This document shows positions 32,664 through 41,877 of a stretch of DNA of 64,000 nucleotides, in pieces (the stretch's first letter is position 1; every line of letters starts with the position of its first letter). The notes under the pieces are model-generated. The model made no database searches, was not told the DNA's origin, and was given only the letters and a program-made list of their open reading frames with translations. The stretch comes from Lactobacillus sp. 0.1XD8-4. GTDB lineage: Bacteria; Bacillota; Bacilli; Lactobacillales; Lactobacillaceae. A program made the translations under genes and the position numbers. Where the stretch lies: the NCBI RefSeq assembly GCF_009663775.1, contig NZ_RDBR01000003.1, positions 1 to 64,000 on the forward strand, in the 5' to 3' direction.

Positions 32664-33650
32664 TCATTTAATAATCGTCCCATTCTGTTCTGCTGCTCGT
32701 TGAAAATCTGCTGGAACCTTCATCCCCAACTTATGTGCTTGTTTCAAATTAAGGATTGGTTCGCCATGATGGTAATCATCAATCGCCATTTGACTAGGTT
32801 TCTCACCCTTTAAGATACGGGCTGCCATTTTACCAGCTGCTTTCCCTTGTCCATACTGGCTAAGACTAATAGATGCTACTCCACCATCCTTTACCATTGT
32901 ATCAGCACTCGGAAAGACAGGCTTATTCACAGCGTTCGCATTTTTTACCAATAACCCCATCGCTCCAGCAATGGTGTTATCACTAGGGACAATAACGGCA
33001 TCAACCTTACTCAACATCGTCTGCGAAGTCTGATTCAGCTCATTGGCATTAGCAATCGTATAAGTTTTTAAATTAATATGAAGCTCACGAGCTGCTTTAA
33101 CCATTGTTTGGTATTGACTTTCAGCCGAGGTATCACTCGACGTATAAATTACACCTAGCGTTTTAATATTAGGTATGAACTTCTTTATCAATGCAATCTG
33201 TTGTTCACTAGGATTAACATCATGCACACCTGTAATATTTCCCTCAGGATGTTTTTCATTCTTGATTAAACCGGCACCTATCGGATCGCCAATTCCGCCC
33301 ATTATAATGGGAGTATCCTTAGTCGCATTGGCTAGCGCCTGACAAGCTGGCGTTGTAATTCCCACAATTACTTTTGCATGGTCATTTACTAATTTATTTG
33401 CCATTGTGTTTAAGTTTCCTTGATCACCATTTGCATTCTGATATTCTATTTTGATATTTTTTCCGTTTTGATACCCTTCTTCTGCTAATCCGGCCACAAC
33501 CCCCTTTTGAATTTGGTCTAACGCGGGGTGATGCATCATTGTTAAAATTCCCACGGTTGGCTTTGCCGTCTGCTGATGAAGTTTTAAAAGACCAAAATAG
33601 CCTCCAATTATAATAATTCCTGCAATAATATATCCCATAATTCGTTTCAT
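32664..33650 (-). CDS. TrpX-like ABC transporter substrate-binding protein
   Basis: A 328-residue periplasmic-type binding protein of the PF04392 (ABC_sub_bind/TrpX) family with an N-terminal membrane anchor (about 5-22) and no lipobox cysteine. Family signatures: VGILTMMHHPALDQIQKG, VGITTPACQALANAT, GGIGDPIGAGL, VPSDNTI. In streptococci TrpX belongs to a tryptophan ABC system with a permease and ATPase; none is adjacent, so this copy is orphan. The upstream leader peptide with a Trp codon supports tryptophan or an aromatic compound as ligand (inference). The ATG at 33650 follows GGTGGAG. Confidence 0.85.
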   Translation of the reverse strand: MKRIMGYIIAGIIIIGGYFGLLKLHQQTAKPTVGILTMMHHPALDQIQKGVVAGLAEEGYQNGKNIKIEYQNANGDQGNLNTMANKLVNDHAKVIVGITTPACQALANATKDTPIIMGGIGDPIGAGLIKNEKHPEGNITGVHDVNPSEQQIALIKKFIPNIKTLGVIYTSSDTSAESQYQTMVKAARELHINLKTYTIANANELNQTSQTMLSKVDAVIVPSDNTIAGAMGLLVKNANAVNKPVFPSADTMVKDGGVASISLSQYGQGKAAGKMAARILKGEKPSQMAIDDYHHGEPILNLKQAHKLGMKVPADFQRAAEQNGTIIK

Positions 33651-33676
33651 CACCATCTCCACCTTTCAAAATAAAA

Positions 33677-33845
33677 AGGAGTTCCACGTTCGGAACCCCC
33701 ATTATTTACTCAGCAAAATGGAAAAAGCCCGTACGTGAAATCTGTACAGGCTTTGTTTGTACACGATAAAGAAGCCGGTACAGATATGATCTGTGAGTTA
33801 ACTCAGGTCATATCTGCACAACAGCTATCCCTGAGTTACCGGCTT
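33677..33845 (-). promoter_or_regulatory. Attenuator region with three hairpins before the TrpX-like gene
   Basis: Minus strand, in order: a long stem between 33837-33845 and 33772-33780 (AAGCCGGTA/TACCGGCTT), enclosing internal complementary segments GGTAACTCAGG and CCTGAGTTA; a stem 33744-33754/33724-33734 followed by five T; a stem near 33700-33677 (GGTTCC/GGAACT) followed by TTTTTATTTT. The leader start (GAGTTACC) can also pair with GGTAACTC at the leader stop. This gives competing structures that a translating ribosome could select. Confidence 0.7.
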
Positions 33846-33883
33846 TGCCAACTATTATTTAATTGTAAGTTTTGGTAACTCAT
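33836..33883 (-). CDS. Leader peptide with a single Trp codon (15 aa)
   Basis: A 15-codon frame, MSYQNLQLNNSWQSR, with ribosome site GAGGAG ten bases upstream and its stop inside the first attenuator stem. One Tyr early and one Trp near the end. The layout (promoter, strong ribosome site, short frame, alternative stems, two terminators, transport gene) is that of a tryptophan-sensing leader. Only one Trp codon is present, so a stalling-peptide mechanism like tnaC is also possible. Confidence 0.65.
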   Translation of the reverse strand: MSYQNLQLNNSWQSR

Positions 33884-33913
33884 TTGCTTTACTCCTCTAA
33901 ACGAATTATGTTC

Positions 33914-33942
33914 ATTTTAATTAAATAAATCTTAAAAGTCAA
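33914..33942 (-). promoter_or_regulatory. Promoter of the Trp leader
   Basis: Minus strand TTGACT (33942-33937), 17-bp spacer, TAAAAT (33919-33914). Confidence 0.75.
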
Positions 33943-33956
33943 TTAAAATTATTTAA

Positions 33957-34454
33957 TCAGGCATACTGGTGAGCAATTTTTCCACATACGGCTGCAACAA
34001 TCGCCGCTAAAATATCATCAATAAATGTATTTACATGAACGTTATCATGATCAAATTTGGCAATAATCCCGCTTTTAACTCGATCAAAGTAGCCAAAGTT
34101 AGTTGTTCCAATTGTCCCATAGATATTAGCAATCTGCAGGGCAAGAGTTTCATCAACGCCAAACACTCCCGCGTCGTTCTTTATAATACTTGCTAAAGGT
34201 TCCGCAACTTTCCCTTCCTCGGTTAAACGATCAAGTTCCAGTGCAACCATTGCACTATTTAATAGTTCCCGCTTATGCATTGTATCAATTAGATATTTCT
34301 GACATGCCTCAAGGGTCAAGTCTGGTTCAAAGCTCTTTTGTGTTTCATACACAATCTTAGCTAGCTCATTTAAATCGACACCTCGTTCTTCTAATCGGTG
34401 TACCACAAACTCATATGCCTTTGTATCTGGATACTTAAATCGTGGATTATTCAT
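33957..34454 (-). CDS. PgpA-family phosphatidylglycerophosphatase-like protein
   Basis: A 165-residue protein of the PgpA/YutG family (PF04608), lacking the long membrane segments of the Gram-negative PgpA, as in Bacillus YutG. Recognisable stretches are SGIIAKFDHDNVHVNTFIDDILAAIVAAV at the C-terminus and the Asp/Glu-rich N-terminal half. Family members dephosphorylate phosphatidylglycerophosphate; activity for the short form is inferred. The ATG at 34454 follows GGTGGG; an upstream in-frame extension has no signal. Confidence 0.75.
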   Translation of the reverse strand: MNNPRFKYPDTKAYEFVVHRLEERGVDLNELAKIVYETQKSFEPDLTLEACQKYLIDTMHKRELLNSAMVALELDRLTEEGKVAEPLASIIKNDAGVFGVDETLALQIANIYGTIGTTNFGYFDRVKSGIIAKFDHDNVHVNTFIDDILAAIVAAVCGKIAHQYA

Positions 34455-34540
34455 TTTGCCCACCATCCTTTTACATTTATAGTTAATATTATAACGCTCT
34501 TTCCCCATAGGAAATAAGCTTCTAAGGTACTTAGACTTTA

Positions 34541-34624
34541 ACCTATATAGTTGGAAATGCTACAACACAGTATATAAAGGGCGTAAAGACAAAGTCATAA
34601 ATGATCTCGTCTTTACGCCCTTTT
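34541..34624. repeat. Dispersed intergenic repeat, variant copy with a different hairpin
   Basis: The left half (ACCTATATAGTTGGAAATGC, then TACAACACAGTATATAAAGGG) matches repeat copies 1 and 2, but the hairpin is replaced by GGGCGTAAAGAC (34579-34590) / GTCTTTACGCCC (34609-34620) followed by TTTT. It acts as a bidirectional terminator downstream of htrA. Confidence 0.7.
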
Positions 34625-34634
34625 AGATTAATTA

Positions 34635-35912
34635 TTATTGGTTGGTACCTTGTTGCGAATCGTTAGTTGTCGTATCAGCACTCTTTGTTAAGTGGAGAGT
34701 TGCCGTGTGCTGTTGTCCATCACGATAGTAGGTTACCTTAGCACTTTCACCGACTTTATATTTATATAAGGCCGCTTTTAGCGATCCTGCATCGGTGATA
34801 TTGGTATCACCAAGTTTAGTAATCACATCATACTTCTTTAACCCCGCAGTATCTGCGACTGATCCATTACTTACATCCATTACTACAACTCCTTTACTTA
34901 CACTTGTAGGCAGTTTTAGAACAGATTGTTGTTGGTCAGATGTCACATTACTAAGGTCAACCATACTAATACCAAGTGACGGACGGGTAATTTTACCGTT
35001 TTTGATTAATTGATTAATAATCGTTACTACTTCATTACTTGGGATAGCAAAGCCAATTCCCTCAACTGATGAACCTTGCGTATCAGAGGCAAGTTTCATT
35101 GAGTTGATACCGATAACCTGTCCCGCCATGTTAATAAGCGGACCACCTGAATTACCAGAGTTAATTGCGGCATCTGTTTGAATAACTGAAGTTAAAGTAC
35201 CATCAGTTCCCGCCTTTAACGTCCGGTTTTTGGCAGAAATAATCCCTTTCGTAACAGTATTTGCATATTCACTGCCCATTGGTGAACCAATTGCTAACAC
35301 ATCTTGTCCTGGAACAACTGAGTTTGAATTGCCAAATGATGCAACAGTCTTCACATTTCCAGCATTGATCTTTAACACTGCTAAGTCAGTTGCGGCATCT
35401 GCTCCTACCAGATCAGCATTCACTTTCTTACCATTACTAAGAATCACCTGTAAAGCATTTGATCCTTTTACCACGTGGTTATTAGTAACAACATAAGCTG
35501 AATTACCGCTCTTCTTGTAGATAACACCAGAACCTTCGCTAGCAGTTTCTAATTTATTGTCACTGGATGAATCGCTATTACTGTTGGCACTGCTATTACC
35601 ATACCCAAAAATGCCTAAAGTACCATTTGATTGTTGTACTTTTTGTTTGTTAATAACACTAACCACAGCACCTTGCACAGACTTATATGCTTGTGAAGCT
35701 TCTCCATTTAAGTCTGCCTTATTTTTATTAACCTTTGTTCCTCCCGATTTATTAGAGCCGCTTGGAACCTTTGTACTTGCAACTTCTTCGTGATGTTGAA
35801 CCATATTATTAATTCCTAGGGCTATGCCACCACCAATTAGCCCAGCAAATAATCCAACGATAATTACGCCTAGCCATAAACGGTCTTTTAACCCTTCTCT
35901 TATCTTTTTCAT
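34635..35912 (-). CDS. htrA: HtrA/DegP serine protease
   Basis: A 425-residue membrane-anchored protease (anchor about 14-34). The trypsin-like domain shows the triad His in VVTNNHVV, Asp in AATDLAVLKI and Ser in INSGNSGGPLINMAGQ; one PDZ domain follows (about 315-405). It degrades misfolded exported proteins. The ATG at 35912 is seven bases after GGAGGG. It ends the wal cluster, as in other lactobacilli. Confidence 0.95.
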   Translation of the reverse strand: MKKIREGLKDRLWLGVIIVGLFAGLIGGGIALGINNMVQHHEEVASTKVPSGSNKSGGTKVNKNKADLNGEASQAYKSVQGAVVSVINKQKVQQSNGTLGIFGYGNSSANSNSDSSSDNKLETASEGSGVIYKKSGNSAYVVTNNHVVKGSNALQVILSNGKKVNADLVGADAATDLAVLKINAGNVKTVASFGNSNSVVPGQDVLAIGSPMGSEYANTVTKGIISAKNRTLKAGTDGTLTSVIQTDAAINSGNSGGPLINMAGQVIGINSMKLASDTQGSSVEGIGFAIPSNEVVTIINQLIKNGKITRPSLGISMVDLSNVTSDQQQSVLKLPTSVSKGVVVMDVSNGSVADTAGLKKYDVITKLGDTNITDAGSLKAALYKYKVGESAKVTYYRDGQQHTATLHLTKSADTTTNDSQQGTNQ

Positions 35913-36019
35913 CAATCAACCCTCCACTATCTCAAAGAATCATTACTTTCAAATTACAATTTAAATATGAAAAATCATTGAATAAAGTTGATAAAAAACG
36001 TGATATCTTACTATTTTTA

Positions 36020-36826
36020 TTATAACGTCATTAATTTGCTTGGCGTTTCTGGTTCGGCATCACGTAATTCAAAGTCATGATTAACACCAAAATCATGTTG
36101 TTCCATCATGCTAGCAACCGTTAAATGGGCTAGTGACCGCATGTTATTGTGTTGACTGCGGTGACCTAAGAAAATTTCCTTTGTACGACGGCCAATGACC
36201 CCCATCAATGCATCGGCCCCTTCTTCATTTGAAAGGTGCCCTTCATCTCCTAGGATTCGTTGCTTGAGCGGCCATGAATAAGGCCCCATCCGCAACATTT
36301 CAGTATCATGATTGCATTCCATCAGATATGCATCAGCATCACGAATAGTCCCTTCTATGCGATCTGATACGTAGCCAGTATCAGTTAATACACAAAATGT
36401 CTTGTTATTATGATGAACTTGGTAAAACTGTGGTTGGGCTGCATCATGTGAGACCGCAAAGCTTTCGATATCCATATCGCCCAGATCTTTAACCGTATTT
36501 GGCGCAATAATGTGCTTTTGCTCCAATGGAATTTTACCGACTTTACTGGCCATTGCTGCCCACGTTCCTTCATTCGCATATACATCCATCCCGTATCGTC
36601 GTGCAAGAACCCCGACACCATGGGTATGATCACTATGTTCATGCGTCACAAAAATTGCGTCAACATCCTTCAATGAGCGATCAATCTTTTTCATTAAATT
36701 TTCAATCCGTTTTCCGCTCAAACCTGCGTCAATCAGAATGCGGTGGTGTCGCGTTTCTAAATAAGTTACATTCCCTGTACTACCACTCGCAAGTATACTG
36801 TAACGCAATGGATCAGTATCTGTCAC
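36020..36826 (-). CDS. walJ: Metallo-beta-lactamase fold hydrolase WalJ/YycJ
   Basis: A 268-residue MBL-fold protein, member of the wal operon, thought to be a 5'-3' exonuclease-like enzyme coordinating division and replication. Metal motif THEHSDHTHGVG (HxHxDH), later H in ECNHDTEM and LGHRSQHNN. GTG start preceded by AAGGAGG, 17 bp after yycI. Confidence 0.92.
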   Translation of the reverse strand: MTDTDPLRYSILASGSTGNVTYLETRHHRILIDAGLSGKRIENLMKKIDRSLKDVDAIFVTHEHSDHTHGVGVLARRYGMDVYANEGTWAAMASKVGKIPLEQKHIIAPNTVKDLGDMDIESFAVSHDAAQPQFYQVHHNNKTFCVLTDTGYVSDRIEGTIRDADAYLMECNHDTEMLRMGPYSWPLKQRILGDEGHLSNEEGADALMGVIGRRTKEIFLGHRSQHNNMRSLAHLTVASMMEQHDFGVNHDFELRDAEPETPSKLMTL

Positions 36827-36843
36827 TTAGAGTACCTCCTTGA

Positions 36844-37686
36844 TTATTTATTATTTAATGAGTTGGTATTTATACTATCTGGTGTTTCTTTCATTACCGT
36901 ACTGTTAAAAGCATTAACTTCTAACTGTTGGATAGCTCCTGAATTTTTTGTCTTAATTTCAACGACCCATGTTGGTACATAGACTGCCTTATCGTCAGTC
37001 GTCGTATTTAATAACTTAGCATAACTTAGCCGTGCCCAACGAATCCGTGAATTATTAGGGATTTGGTTGTGCTTATACAACCATGTTACGGCTCGTTGCT
37101 GACTAATAGTGTTGGAACGTTGTCGCAGTATTTCAACGTCCTGTAAGTAAGTTTGCGTATAACCAGTTACTTCACGGTCTGAATTCACCCGAAACCGAAT
37201 TTGGCCGTCATTGGAAATTAATGGTTTTCCTTCAAGCATTTGGGTATAAACAAGAGTATTTTTATCAGATAACTCTTTGTCATATCGATAGTTCGCTCCT
37301 AGAGCAACCATCTTCTTATTTTTTAGTAAACGATTCACCCGCCGTAATGAATTCTCTTTAGAGAGCCTAATCGGCTTATCAAAATCACTTGTTAATGTGC
37401 CTGATGAGAAATGGAAATTCTGGTTGCGTAACCGTCCAGATTCCTGTTCCAACGTACCGCCATCTGTTGAACGTTTCCCAGCAATATAGTAGCCGGTTTG
37501 TTGCTTGTTAGAGAGTTCCCCGTAACTAATCGAATCATTATGCATCTCTTTTAAGACAGTCGATTGGCGATTCGGTTGTCCATTAGAAACTGTAAAACGG
37601 GTTTCAAGTATCAGTGAGCTGCCAATTAATATATCAAAAAGTAAGAAGGCAAGAATAAAGATCCATTGAATGCGTTTAAAATTCAT
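36844..37686 (-). CDS. yycI: WalK regulatory protein YycI
   Basis: A 280-residue single-pass protein (membrane segment about 8-28) with an extracellular YycI domain ending WVVEIKTKNSGAIQQLEVNAFN. In Bacillus YycH and YycI contact WalK membrane segments and restrain it. Located between yycH and walJ in the conserved order. Confidence 0.9.
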   Translation of the reverse strand: MNFKRIQWIFILAFLLFDILIGSSLILETRFTVSNGQPNRQSTVLKEMHNDSISYGELSNKQQTGYYIAGKRSTDGGTLEQESGRLRNQNFHFSSGTLTSDFDKPIRLSKENSLRRVNRLLKNKKMVALGANYRYDKELSDKNTLVYTQMLEGKPLISNDGQIRFRVNSDREVTGYTQTYLQDVEILRQRSNTISQQRAVTWLYKHNQIPNNSRIRWARLSYAKLLNTTTDDKAVYVPTWVVEIKTKNSGAIQQLEVNAFNSTVMKETPDSINTNSLNNK

Positions 37687-37698
37687 GCTCTACCCCTC

Positions 37699-38997
37699 CT
37701 ACTTCTCTAATTCAGTGTATTCAACCCATCGACCATGGTACTTAATAAAGTATGTTGGTATTAACTTAACAACATGCTTATCTTTATCTGTATTCTTCCA
37801 AATATATCCAACTCGTAAATCTTTTATATCACGCATTCTGTTCGTTGCATGAAGTTGATTGATAACATCTGTACTCGATGGTAGCTTAACCGTCTGATGG
37901 TCGATTGGTAACGGAACCTGTAAACTGTAAAGACTCATCCAGTATCGCTCATTGCCGCTCTCTGTTGATTCTAAAGTTACTTCCCCATAGCCATTACTAT
38001 TAAATATTGGAAAGCTGTTAACATACGGCCGATAATTTAATTGCCGACCATGGTCACTTACCTCATCATAGCGGAGATTATCGAGCGGAATGCCGATTGC
38101 TGTTAGCTTACTATAGAAATGCGAAAAAATTTGACTGGTTGATTCGCGATCATCTTTACTCAAATAATTTTCATACTTCATCGTTCCGTTTTGGCGATTA
38201 AAAATCAAACGACGATTAGTTCCATCGGTATATGTTGTTTCATTACCATTACGGTTTGCAGTTATTGTTGTATGTTGATTGGTACTCATTAAGCTTGCAC
38301 TAAGCGTATCAATATTTTGCGCAGTAATTTGATAACCTAATTCTGGCAATTCAAAAGAACGCGGATACACCATTACCGCCACTCCGTTAATAATCTTATG
38401 ATCAACTGGAATTTTTTCCATTGATGTCAACAATTGACGAATCTTGCTAAAATCACCTTTTTCAACTCGCACACGGTAAACACTATAATGGTGGTCCCCT
38501 AGTAAATAAATTTCGTGTTGGCCATTTAACGGAATAACAATATGGTTAATTTGGTTGACCCGATCGGTATCAATCGATTGTGAAAAGGTTTCATCAAAGA
38601 CTGAACTTGGTATTTCATCTGGATATGTCAACATTAATGAATTTCGTCGGCGTAAATAACTTAAGTAAACATCACTATTATTTTGCTTAACAATATTTGT
38701 CCGTCCGAGTTTCCAGTGTTGCAATTCCTTCTTTACACTTAAAATCAAGTTTGCCTTCGGACTATGCAACTGGTTTTGGTTGCCATTTTTGTTGGTTTCA
38801 ATTGCTTTTGTTGGCAGATAAACATCGCCCATCGACTGTGGCGTATATTGTTGCGATTGATTACTACTATAGTTTTCGTGTCGTGCTCCTTCGTAAGGAA
38901 AGGGATTTGTCCAGATAACCCACGAAATGAACAAACTAATAATTACAACAACCGTTAAGGCGATTGATTGCCAATTACTTTTCAGTTTCCTCATCAT
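37699..38997 (-). CDS. yycH: WalK regulatory protein YycH
   Basis: A 432-residue single-pass protein: short cytoplasmic tail, membrane segment (about 12-30, IALTVVVIISLFISWVIW), extracellular YycH domain. The ATG at 38997 follows AGGAGG and lies inside the last codons of walK, so the genes overlap by 23 bp and are translationally coupled. Partner of YycI in controlling WalK. Confidence 0.9.
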   Translation of the reverse strand: MMRKLKSNWQSIALTVVVIISLFISWVIWTNPFPYEGARHENYSSNQSQQYTPQSMGDVYLPTKAIETNKNGNQNQLHSPKANLILSVKKELQHWKLGRTNIVKQNNSDVYLSYLRRRNSLMLTYPDEIPSSVFDETFSQSIDTDRVNQINHIVIPLNGQHEIYLLGDHHYSVYRVRVEKGDFSKIRQLLTSMEKIPVDHKIINGVAVMVYPRSFELPELGYQITAQNIDTLSASLMSTNQHTTITANRNGNETTYTDGTNRRLIFNRQNGTMKYENYLSKDDRESTSQIFSHFYSKLTAIGIPLDNLRYDEVSDHGRQLNYRPYVNSFPIFNSNGYGEVTLESTESGNERYWMSLYSLQVPLPIDHQTVKLPSSTDVINQLHATNRMRDIKDLRVGYIWKNTDKDKHVVKLIPTYFIKYHGRWVEYTELEK

Positions 38998-40840
38998 CCC
39001 AGTCTTCCTCCTCATAAGGTACATATGGCAATGAAATATAGAAAGTTGATCCCTTGCCTTCTACACTATCAACCCAGATCTGCCCACCAAGCATATTGAT
39101 AACTTCCTTAGATATCGCTAGTCCGAGGCCTGTTCCACCTTGTTTTCTGCTCCGTGCTTTGTCAACCCGGAAAAAGCGATCGAAAATACGGCCAAGGTCT
39201 TTCCGAGGGATACCAAGTCCTTGATCAGAAATACTAAGAATAACATGATTGTGGTTTTCCAAAAGACGTGTCGTGATAACACCCCCGTCAGGTGAATATT
39301 TGATTGCATTATTCATAATGTTATCGATTACTTGGGTAAATTTGTCGGTATCAATTTCCACCCATAAGTCTTTCTTGGTAAAGTACCGTTCAATCGTGTA
39401 TTTTTTCTTTTTCGGATCTTCTTCTTTTTTGATAATCATATCAAAGCGATCCAAAATATAATTAAACAGTTCATTAATATTTACATACTCAAGGTTGAGC
39501 TTTGTTGTTCCAGCATCCATCCGTGACAAGCTCAATAAATCATTAATCATCCGAATCATTCGGTCAGTTTCATCTTGAACAACTTTTAAGAATTTAGGGG
39601 CAATCTCTTTATCCTGCCAAGCGCCATCACTTAATGCTTCAACATAACTTCTTACACTTGTTAACGGTGTCCGTAACTCATGTGATACATTTGAAACGAA
39701 TTGCTTCCGTTCACGCTCCTCTTTTTGCTGGCTAGTCACATCATGCAAGACACAAACAAGCCCGCTAACAAAGCCTGATTCACGCTGAATTGGAGAGAAA
39801 TAGGCATTCAAGATTAAGTTATTACCTGAATTTGACATATCAATAATTATTTCTCGTTGCTCGCCATTTACTAATTGCCGAACAGTATAGTCATGACGAA
39901 TATCCAAAACATCGATAATTGATTTACCAATTAAATCATCTTCATTTTCCACACCAAGTAATTGAAGAGCCATATTATTCACAATCGTAACATTACCACG
40001 TCGGTCTGTTGCTAACACTCCATCAGACATATGTGAAAGAATACTATCAAGCCGCCGTCGTTCAGAGTCGCTTGACTCTTGGGCTTCCTCAACACGTACT
40101 GACAGGTTATTAACCGCTCCCGCTAGTTGACCTAATTCATCATTTCCCAATACTTTTACTTGACCGGAATAATCCCCACGGGCAATCCGCAATGTTTGTT
40201 TCCGCATTTCTCCAATTGGCCGGGTTATTTCCTGGGAAATAATTATTGCCAGCAATAGGCTAATTACAATTGTAATCATCGCTGCGGATAAGTAGACAAG
40301 CGTAATATTATTGATATTTGAATAAACGCTCTCTAAACTCGCGCGTAAGTATACCGCTCCGACAACATTATTATTACTATTGTCAACTAGTGGAATCACA
40401 TTTACATAGTAACGTGTGTGGTTAGAATTATCATATAAATTTTCGGTGTGTGAACGGTTATTCAATAAAGTTGCCTTTATTGCCTGGTCAGTTGTTTTTT
40501 GTCCAATAGCGCTACGATTATCGGCATTGCTTGTTCCGCGGACAACACTTTTACTGTCAACAACTCGGATTTCAGAAATATTATTATTGTTTACTTCCGA
40601 AAGGATCTGGTTAATTTGTTTATTTGCCTTTTTAGTATTAGAGCGTGCTAATTGCTCAGCTAATGAATTATCAACATAAGATGGTAGTTCAATCGTTTGC
40701 TTGAATGTATTAAGGTTTTGGTGCTCCAATTGACGCACAAAAACCGCCCCTACACATTCTAGTGTTAACATCAAAATTAACACGAACACAAGGGCGATTT
40801 TAAACCGAATCGATTGATAAAATTTTAACTTGCTGTTCAC
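38975..40840 (-). CDS. walK: Sensor histidine kinase WalK
   Basis: A 621-residue kinase of the essential cell-wall two-component system. Membrane segments about 14-36 and 183-203 flank an extracellular PAS/Cache-like domain. HAMP (about 205-255), PAS (about 265-370), HisKA with the phospho-acceptor in FVSNVSHELRTPLTS, and HATPase_c with N-box NAIKYSPDGG and GLGIPRKDLGRIFDRF follow. GTG start. The C-terminus EEEDWDDEETEK overlaps yycH. Confidence 0.95.
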   Translation of the reverse strand: MNSKLKFYQSIRFKIALVFVLILMLTLECVGAVFVRQLEHQNLNTFKQTIELPSYVDNSLAEQLARSNTKKANKQINQILSEVNNNNISEIRVVDSKSVVRGTSNADNRSAIGQKTTDQAIKATLLNNRSHTENLYDNSNHTRYYVNVIPLVDNSNNNVVGAVYLRASLESVYSNINNITLVYLSAAMITIVISLLLAIIISQEITRPIGEMRKQTLRIARGDYSGQVKVLGNDELGQLAGAVNNLSVRVEEAQESSDSERRRLDSILSHMSDGVLATDRRGNVTIVNNMALQLLGVENEDDLIGKSIIDVLDIRHDYTVRQLVNGEQREIIIDMSNSGNNLILNAYFSPIQRESGFVSGLVCVLHDVTSQQKEERERKQFVSNVSHELRTPLTSVRSYVEALSDGAWQDKEIAPKFLKVVQDETDRMIRMINDLLSLSRMDAGTTKLNLEYVNINELFNYILDRFDMIIKKEEDPKKKKYTIERYFTKKDLWVEIDTDKFTQVIDNIMNNAIKYSPDGGVITTRLLENHNHVILSISDQGLGIPRKDLGRIFDRFFRVDKARSRKQGGTGLGLAISKEVINMLGGQIWVDSVEGKGSTFYISLPYVPYEEEDWDDEETEK

Positions 40841-40853
40841 AATGGTTCAGCCT

Positions 40854-41561
40854 CTAATTCTGATCAGGATTTGCTAAATAATAACCAACACCACGACGGG
40901 TAATTAGCCATTGCGGATGGCTGGGGTTATCCTCTATCTTTTCGCGAAGACGTCGAACAGTAACGTCGACCGTTCGAACATCACCAAAATAATCATAACC
41001 CCAAACTGTCTGGAGTAAATGTTCACGATTAATTACTTGCCCAATATGTTGAGCAAGGTAGTGTAACAATTCAAATTCACGGTGGGTTAAATTAATGTTC
41101 TCTCCCCGTTTAGTTACGGTATATGCTTCGGGGTGGATTGTAAGATCACCAATTTGAATATCAGAGTTACTATCTTCTTCTGCTGGCGCTTTAAGAGTGG
41201 CCTGCCGCCGCAAATTAGCTTTAACCCGCGCGACTAATTCACGATTAGAGAACGGCTTAGTAACATAATCATCAGCACCTAATTCCAATCCTAAGACTTT
41301 ATCTAATTCAGAATCCTTAGCAGTTACCATAATGATTGGCATTGTGTGCTTTGCCCGCACACGCTTTGCTACTTCAAGACCATCGATCTTAGGCAGCATT
41401 AAGTCAAGAATAATTAAATCCGGATTTTCTGCTTCAACTTGTTCTAAGGCTGCTTCACCGTCATAAGCAACGACTACTTCATAGCCTTCTTTTTCGAGGT
41501 TAAATTTTATGATATCAGAAATTGGCTTTTCATCATCAACAACTAAAATTTTCTTTGCCAT
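40854..41561 (-). CDS. walR: Response regulator WalR
   Basis: A 235-residue OmpR-type regulator: receiver with phospho-acceptor in [12 protein letters not shown] in MVTAKD, K in YVTKPFS; winged helix with [31 protein letters not shown]. It controls wall hydrolases and envelope genes and heads the operon walRK-yycHI-walJ (and htrA). The ATG follows GGAGGGAATC. Confidence 0.96.
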   Translation of the reverse strand: MAKKILVVDDEKPISDIIKFNLEKEGYEVVVAYDGEAALEQVEAENPDLIILDLMLPKIDGLEVAKRVRAKHTMPIIMVTAKDSELDKVLGLELGADDYVTKPFSNRELVARVKANLRRQATLKAPAEEDSNSDIQIGDLTIHPEAYTVTKRGENINLTHREFELLHYLAQHIGQVINREHLLQTVWGYDYFGDVRTVDVTVRRLREKIEDNPSHPQWLITRRGVGYYLANPDQN

Positions 41562-41736
41562 ATCAATGATTCCCTCCGTTGGGTTAATTGATTAATACTT
41601 CAATTCTGCTTTACATAGGTGCTTCTATTATAGCACAAGGGGAAAAAGCTTAACGAATTTTCAAGAAATTGCGAGAAAACATTTGACATTTTAGTAGCAA
41701 CAAGTTAAAATAATTAAGTATTCTGTTAAAGGATAT

Positions 41737-41809
41737 GGGCAGTTAGCTCAGCTGGCAGAGCAACGGACTCTTAATCCGTGGGTCCAGGGTTCGATCCCCT
41801 GACTGCCCA
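41737..41809 (+). tRNA. tRNA-Lys(CTT), copy 1
   Basis: A 73-nt cloverleaf: acceptor GGGCAGT/ACTGCCC, D stem GCTC/GAGC, anticodon stem ACGGA/TCCGT with loop CTCTTAA (anticodon CTT), T stem CAGGG/CCCTG with TTCGATC. All stems pair. CCA is not encoded. One of three copies in 5.4 kb. Confidence 0.95.
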
Positions 41810-41821
41810 TCAGAGGTTTAC

Positions 41822-41855
41822 AGAGATTGAGATTTACTTTCTCAATCTCTTTTTT
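41822..41855 (+). terminator. Terminator of tRNA-Lys copy 1
   Basis: AGAGATTGAG / CTCAATCTCT, perfect 10-bp stem followed by TTTTTT. Confidence 0.85.
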
Positions 41856-41877
41856 ATACAACAAAGGTGTTTTAATC

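Noticed and set aside
33663-33956. Trp T-box before the TrpX-like gene
   Set aside because: No T-box core sequence; a ribosome site and short frame are present instead.
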